Part shown: piece by piece, positions 18,601-25,733 of the stretch
Position numbering within the stretch: the first letter of the stretch is position 1
How the letters are laid out: each line of letters begins with the position of its first letter
Assembly (NCBI RefSeq): GCF_027924665.1
Contig: NZ_AP027043.1
Coordinates: forward strand, 4,898,001-4,962,000
Reading direction: 5' to 3'
DNA: 64,000 nt
Source: Flavobacterium sp. GSB-24
Lineage (GTDB): Bacteria > Bacteroidota > Bacteroidia > Flavobacteriales > Flavobacteriaceae
Notes under the pieces: model-generated
What the model saw: only the letters and a program-made list of their open reading frames with translations
Databases searched by the model: none
Told to the model about the DNA's origin: nothing
Translations under genes and position numbers: made by a program

Positions 18601-19679
18601 CACATTTACTAATGAAAACTGACCTTGAAGAAATTCAGGAAAAATACATGACAACTATCAATCAATCGGCGCATTCGCTGCTTGAAATTATAAATGACAT
18701 TTTGGATTTCTCTAAAATTGAAGCTGGAAAATTAGAACTCTTTATTGACCTTTATGATATCAAAAAAGTTCTGGGCCAAGTTTTCGATTTAATTGTTTAC
18801 GAATCCAATCAGAAAAATTTGGAACTCGAATTGAACGTCGATCCTGATGTTCCCAAATACATCTGGACAGATATTGTGAGAATAAAGCAGATTTTGATTA
18901 ATCTTCTGTCAAATGCAGTAAAATTCACGACTGAAGGTTCAATAAAATTAAATGTCTCAGTTTTAGAAAAAAAGAAAAACAATAATTGTGTGATTCGCTT
19001 TTCGGTAATCGATACCGGAATTGGTATTCTTGAAAAGAATCAGAAGAAAATTTTCAAAGCTTTTTCGCAGGAGGATAGTTCTACAACGAGAAAATTTGGA
19101 GGAACGGGATTAGGTTTAACCATTTCAAACCAATTACTTGCATTAATGGAAAGCCGTCTACAGCTTGAAAGTAAAATTAACGAAGGAAGCAATTTTTACT
19201 TTGATTTAAACCTAAAAACAAGCAATCAAAGTATTAGTGACCGATACAATGCTGAACTGAAAAGTCTCAATATCGAATTGGATCCTGAAGAAATCGAACG
19301 GAACGATAATGAAATTACATTTCTAATTGTTGAAGACAACAAAGTAAACATGCTTTTACTTAAAACAATTATTAAAAATCTCTACAACAATGCTTACATC
19401 CATGAATGCGAAAATGGATATGAAGCGATACAGCAATTTGAAAAAATAAATCCAACAATCGTTTTTATGGATATTCAGATGCCAATTATGAACGGTTATG
19501 AAACTGCAAGAGCCATTAGAAACACCAAAAAAGGCCGTGATATTCCGATAATTGCGGTTACAGCTGGTGCAGAAAAAGACGAAAGAAACAAATGTCTTTC
19601 TGCTGGAATGGATGACTACATTTCAAAACCAATCATGAAAGGAAGTGTCGAAGAGACATTAATCAAATGGCTTACCTAA
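15627..19679 (+). CDS. Hybrid sensor histidine kinase/response regulator with PAS and GAF domains
   Basis: A 1350-aa membrane sensor. Residues about 40-245 hold roughly seven or more membrane helices. They are followed by PAS (about 250-360), PAS with PAC (about 365-480), GAF (about 505-660), GAF-like (about 675-830) and PAS/PAC (about 845-960). HisKA has the phospho-acceptor His979 in MSHEIRTPLNG. The HATPase has N-box NLLSNAVKFT near 1093-1102, DTGIG near 1128 and GGTGLGL near 1160. A C-terminal receiver has Asp1282 in VFMDIQMPIMNG. All catalytic residues are present. The signal and output are unknown; no response regulator gene is adjacent, so phosphotransfer beyond the receiver must go elsewhere. 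Confidence 0.95.
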   Translation: MAADYSFLNSVISGIASIGNTLKSIMTGWYVVNYDIIFYNNPKLILLGLSLFAFLSLLVYQFFRIKAKIGYFIEKKKEQDTISKEYQLYILFFGIAVIVIEIINEIFKIRPKSLLIVNVSVGVGVLIIYAITDKIKWLRDQIQQIFIFSFFIYIAYVGFNIVTLDNDVVPIIVFLISFFFSYSILKPIKIYWLFVGLTFTFLITTIIFQLIPIKSSILLLNFCILIFIINQVKYAVLLNNRDNFRFASEIVHKGNSLTIAYNQKGEILFCSETVTAILGYEPEDVMGLKFWELTQDSEFIEKSNPVKNHEDKLYIRKLKSENGEFKYIQWKDKKFSDDLIISIGQDVTEQIIVQDQYKNLIQTATDIIFEIDAEGHFTFLNEFGFSILGYPENEIISKHYSNFIHENYIKSAVDFYENLVLNENNYPIIEIPILTKNGEEIWISQKIIVRRNDFGLTTGFSGIARDITEKKNIENEKKRRLKKIEAYNNSTKKLSTTDFSKYDKLNTVIDLILQEAATISNANRVSFWKYHKDLIICKNLFSLDNQNLTDKNILNKESYPIYFETLNNKAIINAPDVFNKLETSEFQKLYFTKNNIKSMLDVPIFLTGQLAGVVCFESTEKKREWDNEDINYARTISDVISLAISSQMRLEAERRLEFKSHLLSALSLCTEKFLLSKTTQQMFQETYDIIGKAAKVDHMYYYEKDPIYNTVSQKYKWSREGIEHQITPLRHMTEENLKEIYEAAAQKKILNTLTRKLDEGFFKTLLINNEIKSILILPLYINDIFTGFIGFDDCTKEKKWSDEEIYIFQVLANNISSALERNRNETKILESEEKFKLIANNIPGTVYLSKFDAFSTKIFLNDEVLNLTGYSKSEFIENNLSFLSLIHHDDKEEVINSQIDNLQKGMPLHNVYRIKRKTGEYIWIEEFGDVIKRDDEIEFVGGIYFDITNKKEIEDAIKAKQLAEAANKSKSDFLANMSHEIRTPLNGIIGFTHLLMKTDLEEIQEKYMTTINQSAHSLLEIINDILDFSKIEAGKLELFIDLYDIKKVLGQVFDLIVYESNQKNLELELNVDPDVPKYIWTDIVRIKQILINLLSNAVKFTTEGSIKLNVSVLEKKKNNNCVIRFSVIDTGIGILEKNQKKIFKAFSQEDSSTTRKFGGTGLGLTISNQLLALMESRLQLESKINEGSNFYFDLNLKTSNQSISDRYNAELKSLNIELDPEEIERNDNEITFLIVEDNKVNMLLLKTIIKNLYNNAYIHECENGYEAIQQFEKINPTIVFMDIQMPIMNGYETARAIRNTKKGRDIPIIAVTAGAEKDERNKCLSAGMDDYISKPIMKGSVEETLIKWLT

Positions 19680-19814
19680 TTTTAAATGTATCAAAAAATA
19701 AGCATATTATTTCTGTACATTTTTTAAACATTAATCTTTCGAATGTGAAATTTATCATAAAAAATATATAAATTCGTACAATCAATTTGATAATAAGTTT
19801 AAAAAGAATTCAAT

Positions 19815-20663
19815 ATGAAATGGCTCGGTAGAAGACAAAGTGATAATGTAGAAGACAGAAGAGGTTTATCTGGCGGAAAAGTAATCGCTGGAGGTGGTGT
19901 TATTGGCATTATAGTTTTACTACTTAATGTATTTGGAGGAGAAACCGGCCAGCAGATAGCACCAATCCTAGAACAAATGCAAGGCGGGCAATCACAAACT
20001 GAAACTGCAGTTCCCTTAAGCAAAGAAGATGAAGAAATGGGGAATTTTGTAAAAGTTGTTTTAGCTGATAACGAAGACATCTGGAGCAAAATTTTTGCCG
20101 AAAACGGAATGACGTATGAAAAACCAAAATTAGTACTTTTTAGAGGCTCTGTACAAACAGCATGCGGCGGTGCATCATCTGCTTCTGGTCCGTTTTATTG
20201 TCCTGGCGATCGTAAAGTCTATATGGATTTAGCTTTTTTTGAAGAATTAAAAAACAAATTTGGTGCTAAAGGCGGAGATTTCGCCATTGCTTATGTAATT
20301 GCACACGAAATAGGTCATCATATCCAAACCTTATTAGGAACATCTGCAAAAATGCGTCAGGAACAGGAAGGAAAAAGCGAAGCACAAGCCAATAAATTAT
20401 CTGTTGCGTTAGAATTGCAAGCAGATTTTTACGCTGGGGTTTGGGCACATTATAATCAGGAAAATTTAGATACGGGCGATATTGACGAAGCATTAAGTGC
20501 TGCAAATGCAGTTGGTGACGATGCAATTCAAAGTAAAATGCAGGGCCAAATTGTTCCAGATTCTTTCACACACGGAACATCTGAACAAAGGATGTATTGG
20601 TTTAAAAAAGGTTTTAAAACCGGTGATATCAAACAAGGAACTACATTTGAAGAAATTCGATAA
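19815..20663 (+). CDS. Neutral zinc metallopeptidase, YpfJ family
   Basis: A 282-aa protein of the YpfJ/KPN_02809 family. The N-terminus MKWLGRRQSDNVEDRRG is followed by one membrane helix (GGGVIGIIVLLLNVFG, about residues 24-40). The metalloprotease site is VIAHEIGHHIQTLLG (HExxH near residue 163), with a downstream ELQADFYAGVWAHY that supplies the third ligand. CGGASSASGPFYCPGDRKVYMDL is the conserved middle region. Family members are predicted inner-membrane-anchored zinc proteases with unknown substrates. Length is normal. A strong terminator follows at 20692. Confidence 0.93.
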   Translation: MKWLGRRQSDNVEDRRGLSGGKVIAGGGVIGIIVLLLNVFGGETGQQIAPILEQMQGGQSQTETAVPLSKEDEEMGNFVKVVLADNEDIWSKIFAENGMTYEKPKLVLFRGSVQTACGGASSASGPFYCPGDRKVYMDLAFFEELKNKFGAKGGDFAIAYVIAHEIGHHIQTLLGTSAKMRQEQEGKSEAQANKLSVALELQADFYAGVWAHYNQENLDTGDIDEALSAANAVGDDAIQSKMQGQIVPDSFTHGTSEQRMYWFKKGFKTGDIKQGTTFEEIR

Positions 20664-20691
20664 TACATAAACCAAATATATTAACCACCAG

Positions 20692-20717
20692 AAAGCACAA
20701 CCTAAAAGTTGTGCTTT
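20692..20717 (+). terminator. Rho-independent terminator of the metallopeptidase gene
   Basis: Perfect 10-bp stem AAAGCACAAC / GTTGTGCTTT with a CTAAAA loop, followed by a run of T. It lies 29 bases after the stop codon. Confidence 0.9.
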
Positions 20718-20734
20718 TTTTTATCGAACACAAT

Positions 20735-21043
20735 ACATTCCATAGGAATGTCTCGTCGCTAGAATTAACAAGAAGAACAATGGTATTTTTTTAATCGCTC
20801 ACAAATACATTCCATAGGAATGTTTCATCGGTAGAAAAACAATAGTATGTTTTAATCGATCACATACATTCCATAGGAATGTCTCATTGGTAGAATCAAA
20901 TTTAGATAATCGGTTATACGCTCCATAGGAGCGTTTGATGGGAAGAAGATGTATTATTTTTCGATAAATCAAGTGTCCTTACAGGACACAATGAAAAAAC
21001 AACACCATTTTTTTTCTACCGATGAAATATTCCTACGGAATAT
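20735..21043. repeat. Six 17-nt hairpins (7-bp arms, 3-nt loop) in degenerate tandem units
   Basis: Hairpins at 20735 (ACATTCC-ATA-GGAATGT), 20807 and 20866 (same sequence), 20918 (ACGCTCC-ATA-GGAGCGT), 20973 (GTGTCCT-TAC-AGGACAC) and 21027 (ATATTCC-TAC-GGAATAT). Every one has 7+3+7 architecture with perfect pairing, although the arm sequence changes. Flanks share TTAATCGNTCACA before and CTCATCGGTAGAA after. No gene is present. Confidence 0.8.
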
Positions 21044-21049
21044 AAAATT

Positions 21050-21180
21050 GGTTTCGGAATTTTGGCGTTTGGAATTTGAAATTTGGAATTTGAAATTTGG
21101 AATTTTGAATTTTGGAATTTGAATTTTGAATTTTGAATTTTGGAATTTCAAAAAACTGAAATTTCAAAAAATTGGAATTT
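21050..21180. repeat. Microsatellite-like (TTTGGAATTTGAAA)n tract
   Basis: Degenerate repeats of GAATTTTGG, TTTGGAATTTGAAA and TTTGAATTTTGAAT, with a few GAATTTCAAAAA units near the right end which are the inverse form. All are built from GGAATTT / AATTTGAA cores. Small repeat ORFs here are not genes. Confidence 0.75.
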
Positions 21181-21203
21181 TACTTTTTTTGTTTTAGGCA
21201 GAA

Positions 21204-21236
21204 AACAAAAAAAGCCTTGAATTTCTTCAAGGCTTT
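21204..21236 (-). terminator. Terminator downstream of tRNA-His
   Basis: On the minus strand the stem AAAGCCTTGAA / TTCAAGGCTTT (11 bp) is followed by a T run. It begins seven bases beyond the tRNA 3' end, as expected for a single-gene tRNA transcript. Confidence 0.9.
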
Positions 21237-21242
21237 GAATCT

Positions 21243-21318
21243 GGGTGGCTGACCGGGTTCGAACCGGCGACCCGCGGCACCACAAACCGCTACTCTAACC
21301 AGCTGAGCTACAACCACC
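21243..21318 (-). tRNA. tRNA-His (anticodon GTG)
   Basis: The minus strand folds to a cloverleaf. The acceptor stem is GTGGTTG/CAGCCAC with an extra G at -1 facing C73, the mark of histidine tRNAs. The D-arm is GCTCAGCTGGTTAGAGT. The anticodon stem is GCGGT/GCCGC (one G-U) with loop TTGTGGT, reading GTG. The T-arm is GCCGG-TTCGAAC-CCGGT. CCA is not fully encoded. A terminator follows at once on the minus strand. Confidence 0.95.
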
Positions 21319-21383
21319 ATTTTTGCTTAGCGAGTGCAAATATATAACAAAGGTTTACTTCTACAAAGAAAAAAATGAAAAAT

Positions 21384-22100
21384 TTACAACAAATTTTCTA
21401 AGCTATTGACTGCCAAACATCTTTCAACAGTAAAACCTTCGGCAAAATCTTTTCCAACTAATCTTCCTAAGTCCTGCGCGCGGTAATTTAAACTTTCAAA
21501 GAAGTTTTTACTGGTAATTGGCGTAGCGGGTTCTTTCGAATTCGGATCGTAAAATTGTGTTTTATATGCCGAGATCGCTTCTACTTTTTTATTCTCAAAA
21601 CCTGTAATGTCTACTACGAAGTCAGGAGTGATATTTTTCCACTGAATGTAGTGATATACCACTTTAGGTCTCCAAGCTTCTTGTTTCTCGCCATCAATTG
21701 ACGTTTCAATTTTCATCAAACCTGATAAAAAGCAAGAATCAGAAACCAACTTACTTCCTTTTCCGTGATCAATATGGCGGTCATCGATTGCATTACACAA
21801 TACAATTTCGGGTTTATACTTACGAATCATTTTAATGACTTCTAATTGGTGTTTTTCATCATTCACAAAAAAACCATCACGCATTGCTAAATTTTCACGC
21901 ACAGCGACACCTAAAATCTTTGCGGCATCTTTTGCTTCCTGATCTCTAATTTCTGCAGTTCCACGGGTTCCTAATTCGCCGCGTGTTAAATCTACAATAC
22001 CCACTTTTTTTCCAAGTGATACTTCTTTTAAAATTGTTCCCGCACATCCCAATTCTACATCATCTGGATGCGCACCAAAGGCTAATATGTCTAATTTCAT
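21384..22100 (-). CDS. bshB1: Bacillithiol biosynthesis deacetylase BshB1
   Basis: A 238-aa zinc hydrolase of the PIG-L/LmbE family. It removes the acetyl group from GlcNAc-malate to give GlcN-malate, the second step of bacillithiol synthesis, a low-molecular-weight thiol of Bacillota and many Bacteroidota. The metal motif AHPDDVELGCAGT is at residues 10-22, with the third ligand in IDDRHIDHGKGS. DLTRGELGTRGT and the end GKDFAEGFTVERC match BshB1 rather than other LmbE proteins. Length is typical. It sits between tRNA-His and menF on the minus strand with an inverted repeat upstream. Confidence 0.93.
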   Translation of the reverse strand: MKLDILAFGAHPDDVELGCAGTILKEVSLGKKVGIVDLTRGELGTRGTAEIRDQEAKDAAKILGVAVRENLAMRDGFFVNDEKHQLEVIKMIRKYKPEIVLCNAIDDRHIDHGKGSKLVSDSCFLSGLMKIETSIDGEKQEAWRPKVVYHYIQWKNITPDFVVDITGFENKKVEAISAYKTQFYDPNSKEPATPITSKNFFESLNYRAQDLGRLVGKDFAEGFTVERCLAVNSLENLL

Positions 22101-22120
22101 TTGTTTTTTTGTTTGTTTTG

Positions 22121-22182
22121 TTTCAAGTTTCAGGTTTCAGGTTACGTACAGAACGTGAAACTTGAAACTTGAAACCTGAAAC
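22121..22182. repeat. Inverted repeat of GTTTCAAGTTTCAGGTTTCAGG type
   Basis: The left arm TTTCAAGTTTCAGGTTTCAG plus GTTACGT pairs with the right arm ACGTGAAACTTGAAACTTGAA plus ACCTGAAAC across a short ACAGA loop. A single half of the same family (AAACTTGAAACCTGAAACT) occurs at 3499. The right arm overlaps the stop region of menF, so it may help end transcription. Confidence 0.75.
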
Positions 22183-23246
22183 TATTTTTTCAATACTCTC
22201 TTCATCGTCATCGATTTGTTGACGCTTTCCTCCCATTCTTTTTCTGGAATACTTTCTTTGGTAATACCGCATCCCATATACAAAATGGCTTTGTTTTCCT
22301 GAATCTGCATGCTTCGTAAATTTACAAATAAATCAGAACTTGCATTATTTCCAGCAAAACTGCTGTTTAATTCTCCTAAAAAACCTGTGTAGAAAGTTCT
22401 ATCATAGTTTTCATTTTCAATAATAAACGCTTTTGCTTTTTTCTTTGGCAGACCACAAACGGCAGGCGTTGGATGCAATGTATCAATAACCTCCTCTAAA
22501 GTGGAGTTATCATTTAAAACTCCTGAAATATCGGTTTTTATATGCCAGATCGATCCTGCTTTAAGACTGTAAGGTTCAGAAACTACAACCGAAGCCGCAA
22601 ATTCGCGAAGTCTTTTTACAATAAAATCGGTTACATACTGCTGTTCGTCTTTTTCTTTCTGCTGCCAGACAATTTCAGTTTCCAAATTATCTTTCTGCGT
22701 TCCAGCCAGAGCCATGGTTTCAAAAACATTCCCATTTGCTTTTAAAAGCTTTTCAGGTGTTGCTCCCATCCAAAGTCCAATTTTTGGATGAAAAAAGCAA
22801 TAACAAAAAGTCGCTGGATACAATTGAACCAAATGCTGAAAGGTTTCAACAAAATCAAATTCCGTTAACGGAACTTCTTCGCTTCTTGATAAAACTACTT
22901 TTTTAAATTCTCCGTTTTTAATGGCATTGATTCCCTGGGCAACCAAATATTCATATTGAAACTTCGCTTCAGGATCAAAATTTAAATCGTCAATTTTAAT
23001 GGGTTCAAATGCTGTAACTTCTTTTTCGGCAGTAATAATTTCCGATTCGTTTTCTGGAATTAAAATCAATTGCTTTTCATCAAAAGAAGCAAAAACAAAT
23101 CCTTTTTCGCTGTAATCCGAAACGGTGTGCAAAGTATTATTTTGCTGTAAAATCCCAATAAGATCAGTAGTATTGGGTTTAGAATAAAGTACAAATGGTA
23201 AATTTTGCTCTTTATGATTTTTAATTTTCAAGAAAAATGGATTCAT
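22182..23246 (-). CDS. menF: Isochorismate synthase / chorismate-binding protein
   Basis: A 354-aa protein of the chorismate-utilising family. The core motifs are GINAIKNGEFKKVVLSR, LYPATFCYCFFHPKIGLWMGATPE, DTLHPTPAVCGLPKKKAKAFI, and YTGFLGELN ... LRSMQIQENKAILYMGCGI (metal site Glu). This suits conversion of chorismate to isochorismate for menaquinone. The N-terminus is shorter than E. coli MenF. It is three bases from the adjoining thioesterase gene, which supports a menaquinone operon. EntC-like use for siderophores cannot be excluded but no siderophore genes are nearby. Confidence 0.88.
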   Translation of the reverse strand: MNPFFLKIKNHKEQNLPFVLYSKPNTTDLIGILQQNNTLHTVSDYSEKGFVFASFDEKQLILIPENESEIITAEKEVTAFEPIKIDDLNFDPEAKFQYEYLVAQGINAIKNGEFKKVVLSRSEEVPLTEFDFVETFQHLVQLYPATFCYCFFHPKIGLWMGATPEKLLKANGNVFETMALAGTQKDNLETEIVWQQKEKDEQQYVTDFIVKRLREFAASVVVSEPYSLKAGSIWHIKTDISGVLNDNSTLEEVIDTLHPTPAVCGLPKKKAKAFIIENENYDRTFYTGFLGELNSSFAGNNASSDLFVNLRSMQIQENKAILYMGCGITKESIPEKEWEESVNKSMTMKRVLKK

Positions 23247-23249
23247 AAT

Positions 23250-23681
23250 TTATTCACTTTTCTTTCTATCCAAAACCATATTCGTCAATTTGCAAAGCGA
23301 AATCAAATTTCCAGCTTCATCTGTAATTTTAATTTCCCACAAATGAACCGTTCTTCCTTTGTGAATAATTCTGGCTGTACCAAAAACATAACCTTCACGA
23401 ATACTTTTTAGGTGATTTGCCGAAATTTCGATACCTCTTACCTCCTGCTCTTTCGGATTAATAAAAAAGAAAGAAGCTGCACTTCCTACACTTTCTGCTA
23501 AAGCTACAGAAGCTCCGCCGTGCAGCAATCCCATTGGCTGGTGAACACTTGGATTTACAGGCATTTTTGCAGTTAAAAAATCTTCTCCGGCGTCGATATA
23601 TTCTATTTTCAGCGTTTCCATCAATGTGTTTTTAGAAAACTCATTGCATCGCGCTAAAATCTGCTCTTTTGTATGATTCAT
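23250..23681 (-). CDS. Hotdog-fold PaaI-type thioesterase, probable DHNA-CoA thioesterase
   Basis: A 143-aa hotdog protein. The start chosen is the ATG at 23681 (MNHTKEQILARCNEFSKNT); the frame extends 26 codons further upstream but that part (FSICVLSFFNFTFLK) is unlike the family. The motif HQPMGLLHGGASVALAESVGSAASFF carries the catalytic Glu region, and GIEISANHLKSIREGYVFGTARIIHKGRTVHLWEIKI completes the fold. Next to menF, the likely job is hydrolysis of 1,4-dihydroxy-2-naphthoyl-CoA (MenI). That assignment rests on context. Confidence 0.85.
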   Translation of the reverse strand: MNHTKEQILARCNEFSKNTLMETLKIEYIDAGEDFLTAKMPVNPSVHQPMGLLHGGASVALAESVGSAASFFFINPKEQEVRGIEISANHLKSIREGYVFGTARIIHKGRTVHLWEIKITDEAGNLISLCKLTNMVLDRKKSE

Positions 23682-23822
23682 TAAAATAAACTTTAAAAAC
23701 GTAAAATTAAAGAAAGATAAGACACAAATCGAAAAATCGGATTCTAAATTGAAAATCATTTATGAACTTGTCAGTTTTTTGCTATTTTTACAAAAACTAT
23801 CAATATACATCTGAGGCTGAAA

Positions 23823-23945
23823 TGCAATGTTTTTTTGCCACAGATTTCACAGATTTAAAGGATTTTAAAAACATAGCCACTAATTGCACGAATTTCCGCG
23901 AATTAAATTTGTGAAAATTCGAGAAATTCGTGGAGAAAAAAAATT
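23823..23945. repeat. Degenerate GCCACAGATTT / CACGAATTT repeat
   Basis: TTTGCCACAGATTTCACAGATTT is followed by AGCCACTAATTGCACGAATTT and the inverse TTGTGAAAATTCGAGAAATTCGTGGAG. The second and third parts form an imperfect inverted repeat centred near 23905. It belongs to the same family as the repeats at 9808 and 31672. Confidence 0.6.
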
Positions 23946-23972
23946 CTTTTAATCTATAGCTAAAAAAAATAA

Positions 23973-25481
23973 ATGCGTCAATATTTTACAATCTTAATTC
24001 TGGGTTTAATTCTAGCTTTTAGTTCCTGTCGAACTGATTTTGATACTGTTGCCAGCACTGGAGATTTAAAGTTTTCAAAAGACACTGTTTATTTAGATAC
24101 TGTTTTTAAAAATATTGGTTCGAGTACTTACCAGCTGAAAGTTTACAACCGAAGTAAAAACGACATATCGATTCCAATTGTTCAATTCAAAAAAGGTTTA
24201 AGCTCTAAATACCGCATGACCGTTGACGGAATGACCGGCACTAACGGCAAGATTTTTAAAGATGTTACGCTTTTAGCGAAAGACAGTTTGTATATTTTTA
24301 TAGAAACAACGGCCAATATTACAGATGCCAACCCTACTGATTTTTTATATACTGATGAAATTCAGTTCGACAGCGGGGCTAATCTTCAGGAAGTAGCTTT
24401 AGTTACTTTGATCCAAGATGCTGTTTTCTTATATCCAAACCAAAATCCTGATGGAACAAAAGAAAAAATACAAATTGATGGCAAAGATGTTGATGGGTTT
24501 TATCTGAGTGAAAATGATGCTGTAAACGGAAACGAATTGATTTTTACCAAACAAAAACCCTACGTAATTTACGGATATGCAGGAGTTCCAGAGAACAAGA
24601 CCGTAACTTTTGAAGCTGGCGTAAGAATCCATTTTCATGCTAATTCTGGCTTATATGTTGGCAATAATGCTTCATTGCAGATTAACGGAACTGCCTCAAA
24701 AACCGATCAATTAGAAAATGAAGTTATCTTTGAAGGAGATCGTTTAGAATCTCTATATTCTGATATTCCTGGACAGTGGAAATCGGTTATTTTTTCTAAC
24801 GGAAGTGCCAATCATTCTATCAATCATTTAACTTTAAAAAATGCGATTACTGGGTTAGACTTTAAAAATCCATCTAATACGGTTGAAATTAAAAACACCC
24901 AAATTTACAATTGTGTTGAATACGGAATTTTAGCTGAAAACACTCGTATTATTGGCGAAAACGTCGTAATCAATTATGCTGGTATAGCAAGTTTATCTTG
25001 CGTTTACGGCGGCAATTATAGTTTCACACATTGTACTTTTAATAACAATTGGTCAAACCCTTCGCATTTCGCAGTTACTTTAAGCAATAGTTTAACTGGC
25101 AAAACTCCTGAAGCAAATGCGTTGACAAATGCAACTTTCAACAACTGCATTATTTACGGTTCTAATTTTAACGAATTGAATTTGAGTAAAAATACAAGCG
25201 CTGCTTTTGTATATCAGCTCAATAATTGTTTATTGAAATTCGGAAATACCACAAATCCTGATTATCAGTTTAAAACAGATACAGAACATTACAACAACAT
25301 TATTCTAAATGAAAATCCGAAGTTTTATAATGCTGCTCAGAATAAATTCAATATTGACAAAACTTCTGCCGCTTTCGCGAAAGGAAATCCCGCATATATA
25401 ATTCCGCTAGATATTTTAGGAATTACGAGAACTTCTCCACCAGATTTAGGCGCTTATCAGAATCAAGATTTTCCGAAGTAA
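23973..25481 (+). CDS. Lipoprotein with predicted right-handed beta-helix
   Basis: A 502-aa lipoprotein: MRQYFTILILGLILAFSSC ends in a lipobox cysteine. The first third (TGDLKFSKDTVYLDTVFKNIGSSTYQLKVYNRS) resembles an immunoglobulin-like domain common in Bacteroidota. From about residue 190 repeated short strands with N and G turns (VRIHFHANSGLYVGNNASLQING; HLTLKNAITGLDFKNPSNTVEIKNTQIYNCVEYGILAENTRI) suggest a parallel beta-helix. It ends with a DLGAYQ motif. No catalytic site is obvious. It should be anchored to the outer or inner membrane. The function is unknown. Confidence 0.75.
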   Translation: MRQYFTILILGLILAFSSCRTDFDTVASTGDLKFSKDTVYLDTVFKNIGSSTYQLKVYNRSKNDISIPIVQFKKGLSSKYRMTVDGMTGTNGKIFKDVTLLAKDSLYIFIETTANITDANPTDFLYTDEIQFDSGANLQEVALVTLIQDAVFLYPNQNPDGTKEKIQIDGKDVDGFYLSENDAVNGNELIFTKQKPYVIYGYAGVPENKTVTFEAGVRIHFHANSGLYVGNNASLQINGTASKTDQLENEVIFEGDRLESLYSDIPGQWKSVIFSNGSANHSINHLTLKNAITGLDFKNPSNTVEIKNTQIYNCVEYGILAENTRIIGENVVINYAGIASLSCVYGGNYSFTHCTFNNNWSNPSHFAVTLSNSLTGKTPEANALTNATFNNCIIYGSNFNELNLSKNTSAAFVYQLNNCLLKFGNTTNPDYQFKTDTEHYNNIILNENPKFYNAAQNKFNIDKTSAAFAKGNPAYIIPLDILGITRTSPPDLGAYQNQDFPK

Positions 25482-25733
25482 CTTTTTTAAACCATATAAG
25501 TCATATAAGAAATTTAAGTTTTTTCTATTTAAAGTATATCACTAAATACTTTTAAATGAACTTACATAACTTATATGATTAAAAAACAAATCGTAAGAAA
25601 ATGTATCTAAAATTAAACATCGCTTAACGTATCGCATTCATAAAAGTAGTAGATTTGTTACAATACATTTTTAAACTTCTAAAAATCAGATTTTTAAAAT
25701 GAATTTATTAACCCAAATCTTAACTATTAATTT

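Noticed and set aside
20735..21043. CRISPR-like or rho-independent terminator series
   Set aside because: Repeats are degenerate, arms vary with compensation and no T runs follow, so neither explanation fits.
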